The notes below the pieces were generated by a model. That model did no database searches and had not been told where the DNA came from. It saw only the letters and a list, made by a program, of their open reading frames with translations. A stretch of DNA of 64,000 nucleotides from Arcuatula senhousia (lineage: Eukaryota > Mollusca > Bivalvia > Mytilida > Mytilidae). Position numbers and translations under genes: made by a program. The first letter of the stretch is position 1; the number at the start of each line of letters is the position of its first letter. The stretch covers positions 52,511,702-52,575,701 of the forward strand of contig OZ020307.1 in NCBI GenBank assembly GCA_963971305.1, in the 5' to 3' direction. Positions 37,448 through 49,359 of this stretch are shown piece after piece.

Positions 37448-40400
37448 GTACGTGTGCATGCATCTTTTCATACAATGTCATGTATTTTGCCGATAAATGT
37501 ATTTGAATGGGAGTTTTTATTGTTTTTTTCAAGTTCTTCTATAAATGCAATCTCATTAAAAGTTGGCAATCGTACCATACAGGAAAAAAATCAATACATT
37601 ATTTTCTCTTCTCTGTAAAAATGGGGACAGTGAAGCTCAATAAGAATAGTCTTAACTTTTAAAAATGTGGTTTTAATCAACAAACTCTTCAGTTGTCTTC
37701 GTCCTGTTCTCTATTATTACCACAAGCCATGTTTCAATACACAAATGAGGAAGCAGATCCTAATTCTTTTCTTAAAACAAAACCAAACCTAGTGGAAACA
37801 ATAACAAAACAAATCATCGTCAACAAGTCAGTAATAAGAGAACGTTTATCTTGTTCTAAACCTTTTATTGAAACGTCAAAATGGTTGATTATGGTGTTTT
37901 GCTCTCTTGAATGATATGTCTTTTTATTCTGTCCATTTTTTTCGAGTTTCATGATTTATATTTATGGTCTCACTGATTATCAATGTCTTAAATTTAAATT
38001 GTTGCCCCTCAACTCAACATTTGCCATGTTTGCTACAGTTCCGGTTCCCTGGCTCTTTATGGTATTTTTCTTTATTCAGAAAAAAAAATAGAAGCATGGA
38101 GCATGCACAGTTATATTTGGTAATCACTTCATTTGAGTAAAATTTACTTACTCCATAACCCATTAGAATTATTGTCACATAGAGTAATGATCTGTAAATG
38201 TAAAACTTAAGAATTTTTTTCATTATTCAGGTAATATATTGACCTTTCGAAAAGGGGAACATTCGGTATCGTTGAAATGTCCACAAAGAGAAATCTCTAT
38301 CAAAGGAGCCCCTTACCAGCAATTATCGTGTGGTAGTAGTTTCTGTGAAAATAGACTGTTTACCAAGATTAAAAGACAATGCGATTCGAACTTTCAGTGT
38401 GCAATATATTCACATCATTTGAATTCTTGTTCAAAAGAACTCAGTTATGTGGATATATTCTTTGCTTGTTGTAAGTATTACATTTGTGCATGCATTACGT
38501 CTAATTTGTCTCATCTCAGCTGTATGATCTGGTGGCTGCAGGCAATATCTTGACTGAGTTATTCTAATTCCTTATGTATAGAGGGGTTATCTCATGCATG
38601 TAAGTTTATGACTGATCCTTATATAAATTGCTACGTTACAAGTTAAAGAGTATAAATACTTAGGTGTATTCAGATTCACTTGTATCTAGTGAAGAAAAGT
38701 AATAAGAATATGGAATACAAAAAGTAACGGATCAAGTTATTTCCCATTACTGTTTACTTTTGTGTGCGAATCTTCTAATAAGCAGTCAACCATATCGATA
38801 TTCTGAAATTGTGTCCACTTATCACATGTATCACTCTGCCTTTTTAGATGACATGGCCAAAAGCCAAGTAAGCTTATGCCATCACTATGCGTCCATCGTC
38901 GTCCGTCGTCCGTCGTCTGTCGTCAGTCGCCGTCGCCCGTTAACATTTTCAAAAAACTTCTCCTCTGAAACCACCTGAACCAATTGAACTGAAATTTTGC
39001 AGGAATGATATATATGTTGGCAACAAAGGATCCTCATTTTAAAAAATGATTCTATAAAAAACATGGCTGCTGTTACTAAAAATAAAACACAGGGTAAAAT
39101 CAATTAAAGTGGCTTATAACTCAGCAACCATAACAGAAAGAAAAATTCCGAAGGTTCTTAGGCTCTTCAGAATCAAAAGCTCTACAAAAGTTTCCATTTG
39201 GTCGAAGTTGGGATTATGGTCATTTTAAGGTCAAAAATAGCCTTTTCCATGTTTTTGCCCTATAGCATGAAAACTATTGCAGATAGAGAAAAGCTGTTGC
39301 TTGCTTACATGTTCAGCTCATTCAGCTCTACAAAAGTCTCTATATGGTCGAAGTTGTCAGATGACCCCTTATAGGGGTTACAGCCCCTTAAAGGCGAAAA
39401 ATAGTGTTTTTGGCCTATAGAATGAAATCTATTATAGATAGAAAAAAGCTGTTGCTTGCTTAAATAGTCAGCTCATTAAGCTTAACAAAAGTGTCCATTG
39501 GGTTGAAGTTTTCAGATGACCCCTTATAGGGGTTATGGCCCTTGACATGTGAAAAATAGCTTTTTCCCCTATAGGAAGAAAATTATTGCATATAGAGAAA
39601 AGCTGTTGCTTGCTTAAATGTTCAGCTCATTTAGCTCTACAAAAGTCTTCATAAGGTCAAAGTTGTCAGATGACCCCTTATAAGTGTTACAGCCCCTTAA
39701 AGGCAAAAAAAAGTGTTTTGGCCTATAGAATGAAAACTATTGCAGATAGAGGAAAGCTGTTGCTTGCGTAAATGTTGGGCTCATTTAGCTCTACAAAAGT
39801 CATTATAGGGTCGAAGTTGTCATATGACCCCTTATGGGGTTACAGCCCCTTAAAGGTGAAAAATAGCGTTTTTTCGTGTTTTTGGTCTATAGAATGAAAA
39901 CTATTACATAAAGAGAAAAAAACTGTTGCTTGCTTAAATGTTCAGCTCATTTAGCTCTGCAAAAGTCCCCAAGGGTCGAAGTTGTCAAATGATCCCTTAT
40001 AGGGGTTACAGCCCCTTTAAAGAAGAATAATATTGTTTTTTGCTTATTTAGAATGAAAACTATTGCGGAAAGAGAAAAGCTTTTTTGGTTTAAACATTCA
40101 GCTCATTTAGCTATACAAAAGTCTTCATAGGGTTGACATCAATACCAGGTGAGCGATTCAGGCTCCTGGGAGCCTCTTGTTTTATTAACTTCCTGTTTTT
40201 TTCGATATCATACGACATTTGTCGACAAAGTCTAGGTAGACTTAAAATTTCTAATCACAAACATGTATTTCGGAAACCGGTCTTGATTACAAATCCAGGG
40301 TCAAATAAAATTTTAATTTAGCATTTCAAAAAATGACTGTGATTGAAATTTCTTCATCAAAACAACACAAAAACCAATCAACATGAAAAATACAATTTAT

Positions 40401-43400
40401 CGGAAAATGTTTCTGTCAATGAAATCTATACTTGTTGTAAAGGGTTTTAAAATATGCGACAAGCCGTTTGCGAGTTATGGCAATTGACACTTCTTCGTTT
40501 ATTGGTTTTTGGCCTATAACATGAAAAACGTTAGAGATTATTTGGTAAACATTTGAACATAAGGGTTTTTAGTAACCGCCATTTCAAAAAAGCAGAGGTA
40601 CCGATGGGGAATCCGAATGTCAAAGTCCTAAAAAGCAAAGACAAAAAAAGTTAACACAAACAACGACAGGACGAAAAACAGAAAACATATAAAATACGAA
40701 AACACAATACTACTGAATAACAATTGATGTCGTAAAGTAGAGCACTCATTGGCTTGTGAAAAGTAAGCGGTTTCTGCCCACTGTAGCACACCCGTCGCGC
40801 TGCCAATTTCAATTCAGTGTGTCAAAGTCAAAGAAGAACAAAACAAAACCCTGACAAACGAATATCTGCACTCATTTTAGAGATTTTTTTTATATATATT
40901 TGTCTATGAGTGCATGATGTCTATCGTAAAATTTCTTGAGTAAAAACAGCAACCGAGAAGCAAAATGTGCTAAAAAATTGTGTCGAGCAAGACGTTCTGC
41001 CAAGGAAATCGATGTCATTTCTGCAAGCTCTGCAGTAACGAATCAATTGTAATACGTAAACTCCATAAGCTGGAGCGGACGGAATGATGCTTCATATGAA
41101 GGGAAAGTTGACAATTGGAATGTTGAAGTCATCACGTGTGTCATAGAACTTTGCTGCAGGTTTCGTTGAAATTCAATTTCGATATTAAGATCTAAATACG
41201 AAGCAGACTTTCTAGAATCCTTTTTGTTCTTTATCTCAAGTTCCCGAGGATATATGAGATGTAGAAAGTAGAAGATTTTTATTGTCTAGAACAGATTGCA
41301 AGAAGTCTGTTTCATATGAATAAAGAAACAAATCAGCAAGCAAAGGTGAACAATTAGTACCCATTGGAATTCCTATTGTTTGCTGAAAAAAAATGTTCAC
41401 CAAACTGAACAAATATGTTGTCGATAAAAAAAATGAGCATGTCGATTATTTGGTCTTCTGTATACTTGTTCTCTTTCTTATACTCATTGATGACAAAGTA
41501 AGTCTTAGACTACCAGATATTTGTACCTGCGGTTTCTTTTCTTTGTTAAGAAACTGCGTTTAATCAGTTGTGCCAATCATGATTTCAGTTGTTTATGTGG
41601 AATAGAAGTGTAAATTGTAAAATTGAAAGTTTTGATGCTGTTACATGTACAAGATGAAACTGATTTAAGTTAAGAATCTCCATCGGTCTTTCGAATTCTT
41701 CAGGATCCACATTTGATTGACACCATTTCTAGAGTCAAACTATTCGATTTTAAAGCATAGTCGAATGGCTACTGACAATACGTCGACATCTATTCTCCTT
41801 AATTTGTATTTTTTAAAATGTTTTAAAACTTTTGAACCGTAAAAGAAGTACGTTAAACATGCATACTAAAATGCTCCATGTTAAAAAAAACATATATTTT
41901 GAATCAAAGAAGTACGCGATTCGATCAGTTTGTTCAAGTGGATGCCAAAGACACACTGTAAAATGAGTTAAATTGTTCCATAGGCAAAATTGTACAATTC
42001 GAGTCCAAAAAATACATGAATCGGTTTAGTGGTTTTAACATGGCGGCGGAAACAGTTTCTAAAAACGTTTATCTTGCTTGAATATAATTTTCAGATCGTT
42101 ACAGAAAATATAGTAAACATGTAAAATTTTGTGATCAGAAAGGCGGGAATTTCAAAGACCTTGCAATTTTTCTCTGAAGAATACGTTTTTTCTTCGCATG
42201 TTATTCCTTTTCAGGTCTTCATGGCAAACATTTGTATAGGATCGGGAGAATATTTTCAAACACACGAGAACCAGTTAACATAAAGTGCGATGTCCATGCT
42301 ACCATTGAAATTGGTGCGCTATCTTTTATTTACGAAACAATTAAGGAAGATCAAAAATGCTTCAATGACAGTTTGAAAGACTTTTGTGACATGCGACCTA
42401 TTTGTAATAAGGAAAGGAGACTCCAAGAGTACATACGTGAAAAGAAATACAAAGAGATTAGCTACACCTGTACAGGTAGAAATTGCAGTATTATAATATA
42501 TTCATTGTAATTTTTTATCCACGAAGCAATTTTTTAAGAAAAAAATGTTTATATATCTAGTAAAAAAGCCTTACTTTAAAGACTTGTAGTGGCTAACGCA
42601 TCGGGATGCTTGATCCGAGGTTCGTGTTTCAACTTGTCAGGGTGAAAATTTCATTAAGCAACATATTCCCTAAGATATGCAAGAAGCAGAGGTACATGTT
42701 CCAATGGGGTATCCATAACTGAATGTTAATCAACAACGCGAACTCCAGTCGAATAAAGGTAATAACAAAACTATCGAACTTGAATAATAAATCTCATAGT
42801 CCATAGAAAATGAAAAAAAAAACGAACAAGTCATACCGAGATACGAGAATGAACTCAGGTGCTCCGGAAGAGTAAGCAGTTCCTGCTTGCTATAGCACAC
42901 CCGTCGCGTTACCAACAGTCAATTCAGGGCGTAAAATCCGGTAAAGGAAAACAAAACAAAACCCTGTGACAAACCAACGTCTGCACTCGTATGATGCCCT
43001 TTGCAATAGTTCAGTTGGTACTTGGTAGTGAATATCAGTTAAGTTATGGAATGTCCTTCTATTAATACTGAAAGGAAAAGCTTCATTGATAGGGAGTAGA
43101 GAGTTTTTAGTATATATATTAGCGGCAATAAGCAAAATCATGCATTAAACCTAATGCCTAGTCAGTGTTGGTATATATTTTGACTTTGAATTTCCATATT
43201 AAATCATTTTTCCGTATCATTTTTCGAGCGATGTTATTGTCTCAGCTTATGCCTACATCTAATATGGGAGTCTCGAAATGATATGGAACATGATATGGCA
43301 ATTTCTGTTTAATAATAATTATCTCATGATTACTCTAACATGTCTTATGAATGGCATACAAATTATACTGTTATAATTTTTTCCTGGAGCGGTTGATATG

Positions 43401-46400
43401 TATATTTGTAGTATGCATTATTTTGGTAATACATATACGACCGGTTTAAGGTTTAAAACATAATTGTAAGCTCATATGATTGAATAAGATTTAAAATATC
43501 ATTTTTAAATATCCCTTGACCAAACCATGACCACCCTACACTAAACCATGACGTCCCTTGTACAAACCATGACAAGTAAAAAAAAATATTTTTGCGATGC
43601 ATGCTTTGTAAGCCTTTAATTACGCTGAAAAATGTGTCAAAAGATTGCATGCACAGTTAATGATTGTTTTTGAGCAACATCTGGCTTTTACTTTTGCTTG
43701 GAACATAAAATGATGTTATTTTATCAATTGAACAAAACTATTTTCCTGAATGATTTAGCGAGTATATTCCATCATTAACATGTGCCATATTTTAGTATAA
43801 ATATATCTTGCCCTTAAAAATGTCCGAAAACGCCTTTTGTGCCCGGAAAAATTATGATTTCATTTTTGCAGACGACATTATGCAAATATCCCTTGTACAA
43901 ACCATGACGCCCTTGACTAAACAATGACAAAATCCCTTTACCAAACGTTTTACGATATGACACATTACTACCTGTGGATCTTAGTCATAATTAAGATCAA
44001 GGTAGACATATTTTGTTTAAATTGTTCTTTCCTTTCCATATTGTAAAATGTTTTACATTTTCAATCCTTTGGGTATTAGCGTTTGATGAGTTTCTGCAAT
44101 AAAGTCAGAAGTTTCTGAAAATCGGGCGTAGCAAAACTCTCTACCTGGAACATTGAACTATTTTTATTTCAAGAGAGAACTACAATATGTGATACATAAG
44201 ACAAAAAAATAGAAATGTAGAGGAACTCTCTTGTGATTAATAATTGTTCAATTATATTTAAGATAAAACGGGCTTATCAACTGCAACAAAGATTAAGACT
44301 ACAAATATGCAACTATCCACAAACCATGATATACATGTACCAGACACAAATACAGCAGGTAGGGAAAATTTATAGTGTTACAATCAATATGCTACCAATC
44401 AAAACGTATAAGGTCATCATATACGCACATGTCTCTCTAAGTTAGAAATATATGCATAATGCGTTTTAGAAATACTAGCTGTATCAACTTTGAAATGAAG
44501 TTAACCCAGTTCTGGAAGAATTTTGTTTTTTGAATCTTCATTATCTTAATGTACAAGGTAAAACAGGCTCACCATCTGCAACAAACAGTCAGCCTACAGT
44601 TATGCAATTATCCCCAACCCATGATAGACCAGATAAAGGTAAAAACTTATAATAAGAAGTTTTTTTCCAATGCTGTTGTACCATCTTCGGATAAATTTTG
44701 ACTCAAGTGATCTTTGTTTTTTTGTTTTTTTTTTTTGTTTTTATTATTATTCATTACATTGTAGGCAAAACAGACTCGTCTACCATGTCTACTGCAACAA
44801 ACAATCAGACTACAGCTATGGAATCATCCACAACCCATGATATACCAGACACAGATATAGCAGGTAAAGTAAAACTTATACTTAGTAGTATTTAGATTAA
44901 TTTATGAACTACAAAAAACATATAAGATCGTCACATATGTACCAGTACGAGTATATATTTCTGATTAAGAAATATATGAATGAGGTTTTTTAATGAATTG
45001 CTGAATCATTTTTCCAATGCTGTTGTACCATCTTCGGATGAATTTTGACTCAAGTGATCTTTGTTTTTTTTAATAATTCATTATATTGTAGGCAAAACAG
45101 ACTCGTCTACCATGTCTACTGCAACAAACAATCAGACTACAGCTATGGAATCATCCACAACCCATGATATACCAGACACAGATATAGCAGGTAATTAAAG
45201 TAAAACTTCTTGTACCTAAAAGGAAGAATCTGTAATAATTATAAATTTACTGTGACCACCGAAAGGAAAAGTACCCAACACGACTTGTAGACTTTCCTTC
45301 CACAACAATATATATCACTACATTCCATGTCACATTGAAAAGAGCTATTTACAAAAAAAAATTACATGTAAGTCATAGATTATTGGCAAAAAATATATAA
45401 TATGTTTAATTTATATAGGTACTATTGCTGGTACATTGATAGGGGGAATACTTGTTGTTGTTGTTGTTGTTGCCATTGTTGCTGTCTGTATTCGATGCAA
45501 AAGGTAATTGTTGTTGAAATATCGTGTAAAACTGTACCTTTAATGGCCCTGTCACACTATAGCGTTTTAGCCAACGTGTGCCGACGTTTTAGAATATATT
45601 TTCAACACGCTGGTGTGCGTTACGTAAGTTTTGCATACGTTATGAACACGCTACAAACACGTTAGCGAACGTCAGCGTGCGTTGGTGAACGTCGAGTGCG
45701 TCGCAAATTTTTCAACATGCTTAAAATTTCCGACGTTCGCCAACGTGTTAGAAATAAATTATTCGAACGCTAGGCATAAGTTAGAAGGACGTTATACACA
45801 CGCTGATGTATTGTGCGCACGTTGAAATGCGTTTGACGAACGCTATGCTAAATGGAAGCGAACGTGTCTAGCGATAATGCAGCGCACGTCTAGCGTCAGT
45901 CTAACGACCAAGAAACCTATTCAACGTGTTTAAAACGTGTACATAGCACACAGAGCGTCATTGTAACGAACGAGTAGCGTATCAACCCCAGAATTTTATA
46001 AGTTAGATTGAATAACAAGGGGGAAAGTCAATTTCAAAAGCTTCAAATACCTAATTCAAGCCTGAAAAAAAATCTTTTTACAAAAAAACAATGAACAAAG
46101 CCAAAAAAAATCTAGAATATAACAAGGATAAGTTAGATGGTCTGGAATTTAAAGTAATTCTTGCAAAATGTTATACACCTGTCGTGTTTTCGGTGGACAT
46201 TTTTGGTAGAAAAATACTCAAATACAACAAGTAACGACAGTCTTACTTCAATACTCATTTGAAATAATGTGTATTTTTAATATTCAATAAGCACACGCGT
46301 ATTTCTCTATTAAGGACATCCGTCATGCTGTCTGTTATCATTTAGGATTAGTCAAGTGCTATAAAAAGGATGCTAGGCAAACTCTACAGACCGGTATTTC

Positions 46401-49046
46401 TTACATGTACATTTGAGATTTTGAGAGTTTGTTAACAAGCGCATGCATTCCTCTCTGTATATTTTTGACAAATCAATTATCAGAACGCAGAAAACCAATA
46501 TTTTTATAACGAAACTAAATTTACATGATTTATCTATAAATATTAATAAATCCAGCAATACATTTAAGCCAGATAATAGATCTATTTGCGCTATTGTGAA
46601 ATAATACTAAAGAAAAGAACAGAAATCCTAGGTCTCCCCACAGAGAAAAAAAAACTTATAAGTTAGACTATCGCTATGAATGCGTTCTGCAGTCGTCACA
46701 CATGTATGCGCTAGGCAAACGTCAAGTACGCTGGACAAACGCTATAGATAAGTTTTGAATAAGTTTGTCGTGCGTTGCAGGTAGTTAGTCTGACGCTTTG
46801 TGGTCGTTCACCGAGACATTTTTTAAAACTTTTTACAGCGACTGCCAACGTGTTCCAACGTTTTAGAACATTATTCGAACGTTCGGCGCACGTTGGCTAA
46901 AACGTTATAGTGTGACAGGGCCATAATGCATTGCTTTAGCCTTAAAGTTAATATTATTTTTTGACTTTCTATTTTTTGCACATGCAAAAATACTATGTTT
47001 TAAAACTTATACTTATGTTCTAATTCGCACATAAAATATTTAGTTGCTGATCTATTTGACTATCTGATGCAAGGCCTAAAAATACCAAGTCACTCTATCT
47101 GGCACGGTGACCATTCCAATATATAAATTAATATAACAAGTCTGTCACATCTGACTTGATCAGCCCACAATGACAGGATATTAATTTATATAATTAAAAA
47201 AAACAATTATTACGCACAATTTTATGAACCGATTTTCCATTACAAAATTGTTACATTACAAAAAATAATAGCTTACTAAAAGTACAAGCAAGTTGCGAAT
47301 ATTAAATTATTATACAAATATACAAAAATAAAAATTGAACTTGAACAGTCACCGCCCAGACAGATATTAAAATTCTTGGTACAAGTGCTTATATTTACTG
47401 AAACATGTGAAACCGGTTTTCTATTAATTTCTGTATATCTGGGGCGGTGTTCTCGAAAGTATCCTAAAATTTGTCTAAAGACGCGTCCAAAGTCAAATTT
47501 TGAGCCCTAGTTTGGACCATCTTTAGACCATCCTAATCTGTTTCTCGAAACTATCTTAGACGCGTCTTTTGTTAGGACGTCTCAATATAGATTTAATAAA
47601 ATTTTAATTGAAACAAAATTAGATAATTAACTTTTTTAAACAATATATTCATCTGAATGTACACCAAAAGTGCTATGATTTGAATGCTTAAACTAAAAGT
47701 CAACATGTAATTAGCTACTATTTTTATTTTAAAATCATAACCACGTTGTCCTAAAATAAGTAAAACAACATACAGGGTCATTGAAGTATGTAAAAATAAG
47801 TTCAAAGTTTAAAATCATGCATGATGCCTTGAATACAAGTAAATCGATGATTAAATATCATTAGGTGAACACCTGGACAAAATATAGTGAGTTTTAGTGT
47901 ATAAAATAAGTAAAATGTAAGATTGGATGGTCTAAAGACATCCCATTTGGTGTCTTAGTTTTTATCCTAAAATGAGACAAAAGTTTAAAATAGGACTGCT
48001 TCGAGAACACGACTTAAGACTATGACGAGTCTTAAGATGGTCTATAGACACGTCTTAGTTCTAAGATAGCTTCGAGAACACCGCCCCAGTATTCTAGAAC
48101 ATATTATATGAACGAAGTTTTTGCTCCTACATGTAAATATATATACTATTAGTTTGAACAATTGTTTTCTTTAGAAGCTCTTCTAACGTACAGGGTATTA
48201 TATGATGATAAAACTCAAACAGTGTAAAGTGTATTTACAAAAATAAATATAAAAAATACAATTCAAGCAGTTAAAATATTGTTAAGCATATAATAATAAT
48301 AATTTGATAACAGAGTTTAAAAAATTCTTCCTTTAAGAAAGAATGGATCGTTAATATTGTGAGATAAAACTTGTTTGCATTACAGGTTCTCAAACGACTT
48401 ACACAAGAAACGTGCGATTAAAACAGACCAAACCTCTCAGTGTGATGTTTTTACAGATTCACAAGACACAGGAATGTATAATGCCAACCAACGAGCTCCA
48501 GATACATTTGTATACTCTGTAGCCAATGACACGTGTCGTGGGGTCACAGCCGAAGAAAATGGCGGTGAGGGGTATTACGTACTTGAAATAGAAAATCGTT
48601 TCACAAATGCAAGATCAGATACTAAAGTTTACGAATATGCAATACCGCTGAATGAAGCTTTCGACAACTCTCAAGTGATGACACAGAAACTGAGCGGAGA
48701 GAAAGATTACAGTCAATCGGTCGGTGAGTATGTCCAGACTACGAGCCCGAAACATAGATCAAGTGGAGAAGCCATTTATAGTCATTCTGTTGATGGTGTA
48801 TATGATACAGCTGCAAGTACAACGCACGACAAGAACAGCGACAACTTGTACAGTCACTCTGTTGACGGCATATACGACAAAACGTCAGACAGAGAACAAA
48901 ACATTAAGAACGACAATATGTATAGCCATTCTGTTGATGGTGTTTATGACAAAGCTCGTCAGAACGTAGCAACACAAGACGCTGAAGATACGTACAATCA
49001 TATGTTTGGTGCAGCCACAAATGATGACTATGACATTCCGAAATAG
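37396..49046 (+). CDS. Receptor gene B, complete (lectin-like, tyrosine-repeat tail)
   Basis: Nine exons: 37396-37447, 38231-38470, 42215-42475, 44263-44358, 44558-44638, 44765-44863, 45092-45190, 45419-45503, 48386-49046. The joined length is 1674 bases, 557 residues plus stop, with GT/AG at every joint. Residues 1-17 form a signal peptide; about 18-97 and 98-184 two SUEL/galactose-lectin-like cysteine-rich domains; 185-309 a Thr/Ser-rich stalk of four small exons; 311-333 one membrane helix; 339-557 the tail. The tail has GYYVL at about 400, four Y-x7-Y modules and DTYNHMFG. All exons through the stalk are phase 1, which favours exon gain and loss. Likely a surface receptor recognising glycans and signalling through phosphotyrosine; ligand, kinase and immune role are inferred. 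At least five mobile elements sit in its introns. Confidence 0.85.
38231..38470 (+). CDS. Gene B lectin-like domain 1
   Basis: Eighty residues with a seven-cysteine layout: LKCPQREISI, LSCGSSFC, KRQCDSNFQC, NSCSKELSYV, DIFFAC. Spacing and the final Y-V-D-I-F-F-A-C strand match SUEL/Gal-lectin domains (C...I.I..A.Y....C...C....C....C......C....YL.V.Y.C). Donor is GTAAGT. Confidence 0.75.
38845..40181 (+). repeat. GCTCACC-hairpin repeat, copy 5, gene B intron 2
   Basis: Starts in eroded form (TTAGATGACATGGCCAAAAG...AAGTAAGCTTATGCCATCAC) and ends CAGGTGAGCGATTCAGGCTC then GGGAGCCTCTTGTT. It carries about six inner units of about 155 bases. Confidence 0.75.
40585..41760 (-). pseudogene. Penelope-like relic in gene B intron 2
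   Basis: Reverse reading of about 41290-41400 gives QQTIGIPMGTN-SPLLADLFL followed by YSYETDFLQS, the RT core of the 27790 element. The 3' trailer (CACACCCGTCGCGCTGCCAA on plus) is at about 40787 and matches 42895 and 52720. It lies antisense to gene B and has no intact frame. Confidence 0.65.
42215..42475 (+). CDS. Gene B lectin-like domain 2
   Basis: Eighty-seven residues after TTTTCAG. Blocks IKCDVHATIEIGALSF, DQKC, LKDFCDMRPIC and YKEISYTC align with the matching exon of gene C (58074-58325). The cysteine that would fall before the last strand (SC in gene C) is missing here, so the fold may lack one disulfide. Confidence 0.7.
42680..43000 (-). repeat. Penelope-like 3' relic in gene B intron 3
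   Basis: Matches the trailer of the 27790 element in reverse: CACCCGTCGCGTTACCAACAG, AAATCCGGTAAAGGAAAAC, CCCTGTGACAAACCAACG. Only this end remains. Confidence 0.55.
43500..43950 (+). repeat. ACAAACCATGAC repeats in gene B intron 3
   Basis: CCCTTG(T)ACAAACCATGAC-like strings occur in two clusters, 43513-43578 and 43887-43948, three times or so in each. They may be eroded ends of an element; nothing is encoded. Confidence 0.4.
44263..44358 (+). CDS. Gene B stalk exon 1
   Basis: Thirty-two codons, phase 1-1, DKTGLSTATKIKTTNMQL then STNHDI...PDTNTAG. It is the diverged member of a stalk series sharing KT-x-S-TAT, HD and PDT; Ser/Thr-rich, probably O-glycosylated. Confidence 0.7.
44558..44638 (+). 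CDS. Gene B stalk exon 2
   Basis: Twenty-seven codons, phase 1-1, GKTGSPSATNSQPTVMQL then SPTHDRPDKG. It is shorter than its neighbours by six codons at the 3' end. Confidence 0.7.
44765..44863 (+). CDS. Gene B stalk exon 3
   Basis: Thirty-three codons, phase 1-1, GKTDSSTMSTATNNQTTAM then ESSTTHDIPDTDIAG. Its 99 bases are identical to stalk exon 4. Confidence 0.75.
45092..45190 (+). CDS. Gene B stalk exon 4
   Basis: Exact duplicate of exon 3, 327 bases downstream, with the same acceptor context. The duplicated block includes about 100 bases of intron. Confidence 0.75.
45419..45503 (+). CDS. Gene B transmembrane exon
   Basis: Encodes GTIAGTLIGGILVVVVVVAI then VAVCIRCKR. A (GTT)n run codes the valine string, so the helix length could vary by slippage. 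Enters in phase 1 and leaves in phase 2. Confidence 0.85.
45544..46923. mobile_element. 1.38-kb TIR element in gene B intron 8, Harbinger-like ends
   Basis: The 40-base termini start TGGCCCTGTCACACTATA and match inverted with two mismatches. TAA flanks both sides (45541-45543, 46924-46926). A 3-base TAA/TTA duplication with GGCCCTGT-type ends fits PIF/Harbinger. The interior is filled with AACGT- and CGAACG-like words near both ends and lacks a transposase, so it is non-autonomous. Confidence 0.75.
47441..48087. mobile_element. 0.65-kb TIR element in gene B intron 8
   Basis: GGGGCGGTGTTCTCGAA and its inverse TTCGAGAACACCGCCCC mark the ends; arms continue imperfectly. The flanking CTG/CAG and TAT suggest a 3-base duplication, but this is ambiguous. 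TCTTAGAC and GACGCGTCT words repeat inside. No coding capacity. Confidence 0.7.
48386..49046 (+). CDS. Gene B cytoplasmic tail exon
   Basis: Encodes 219 residues and TAG. In order: the APDTFVYSVANDTCRGV block, GGEGYYVLEIENR, YEYAIPLNEAFDN, a drifted module (YSQSVGEYVQTT), three good modules (YSHSVDGVYDTA, YSHSVDGIYDKT, YSHSVDGVYDKA) and EDTYNHMFGAATNDDYDIPK. Only the tyrosine-centred blocks are well conserved with A and C; linkers vary, as expected of a docking scaffold. Confidence 0.85.
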
Positions 49047-49359
49047 TTCCGTTTCTGACGGATATAACTACTGGTGAAAATAGCTATAGGCTAAAAAAGA
49101 AGATAATGCACTTAATACACTTGACTACAAACTGTACTTAATGTAAAACAATTCCTTGACTTTATGCTGTACATGTAAAACAATATTATGCTTTGAAATG
49201 TTATTTTATTTTGTTGATTTGCATTTATTTGACCAGATGAACATGTTACAAACAGCTTTGTCCCTAACCCGCATAAAATTTCTAACAATTGCTGTCGTGT
49301 TTCAAACTGGATCAATATACTCAATATGTTCAGCGGTTTCAGAGGAGTTGCATTATCAA

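Larger units (their letters stand above)
44662..45190 (+). repeat. Tandem duplication of a stalk exon
   Basis: Intron sequence CCAATGCTGTTGTACCATCT through TTTGACTCAAGTGATCTTTG precedes both stalk exons 3 and 4 with one change. The period is about 327-345 bases (the T-run differs). It adds 33 codons to the stalk. Confidence 0.85.
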
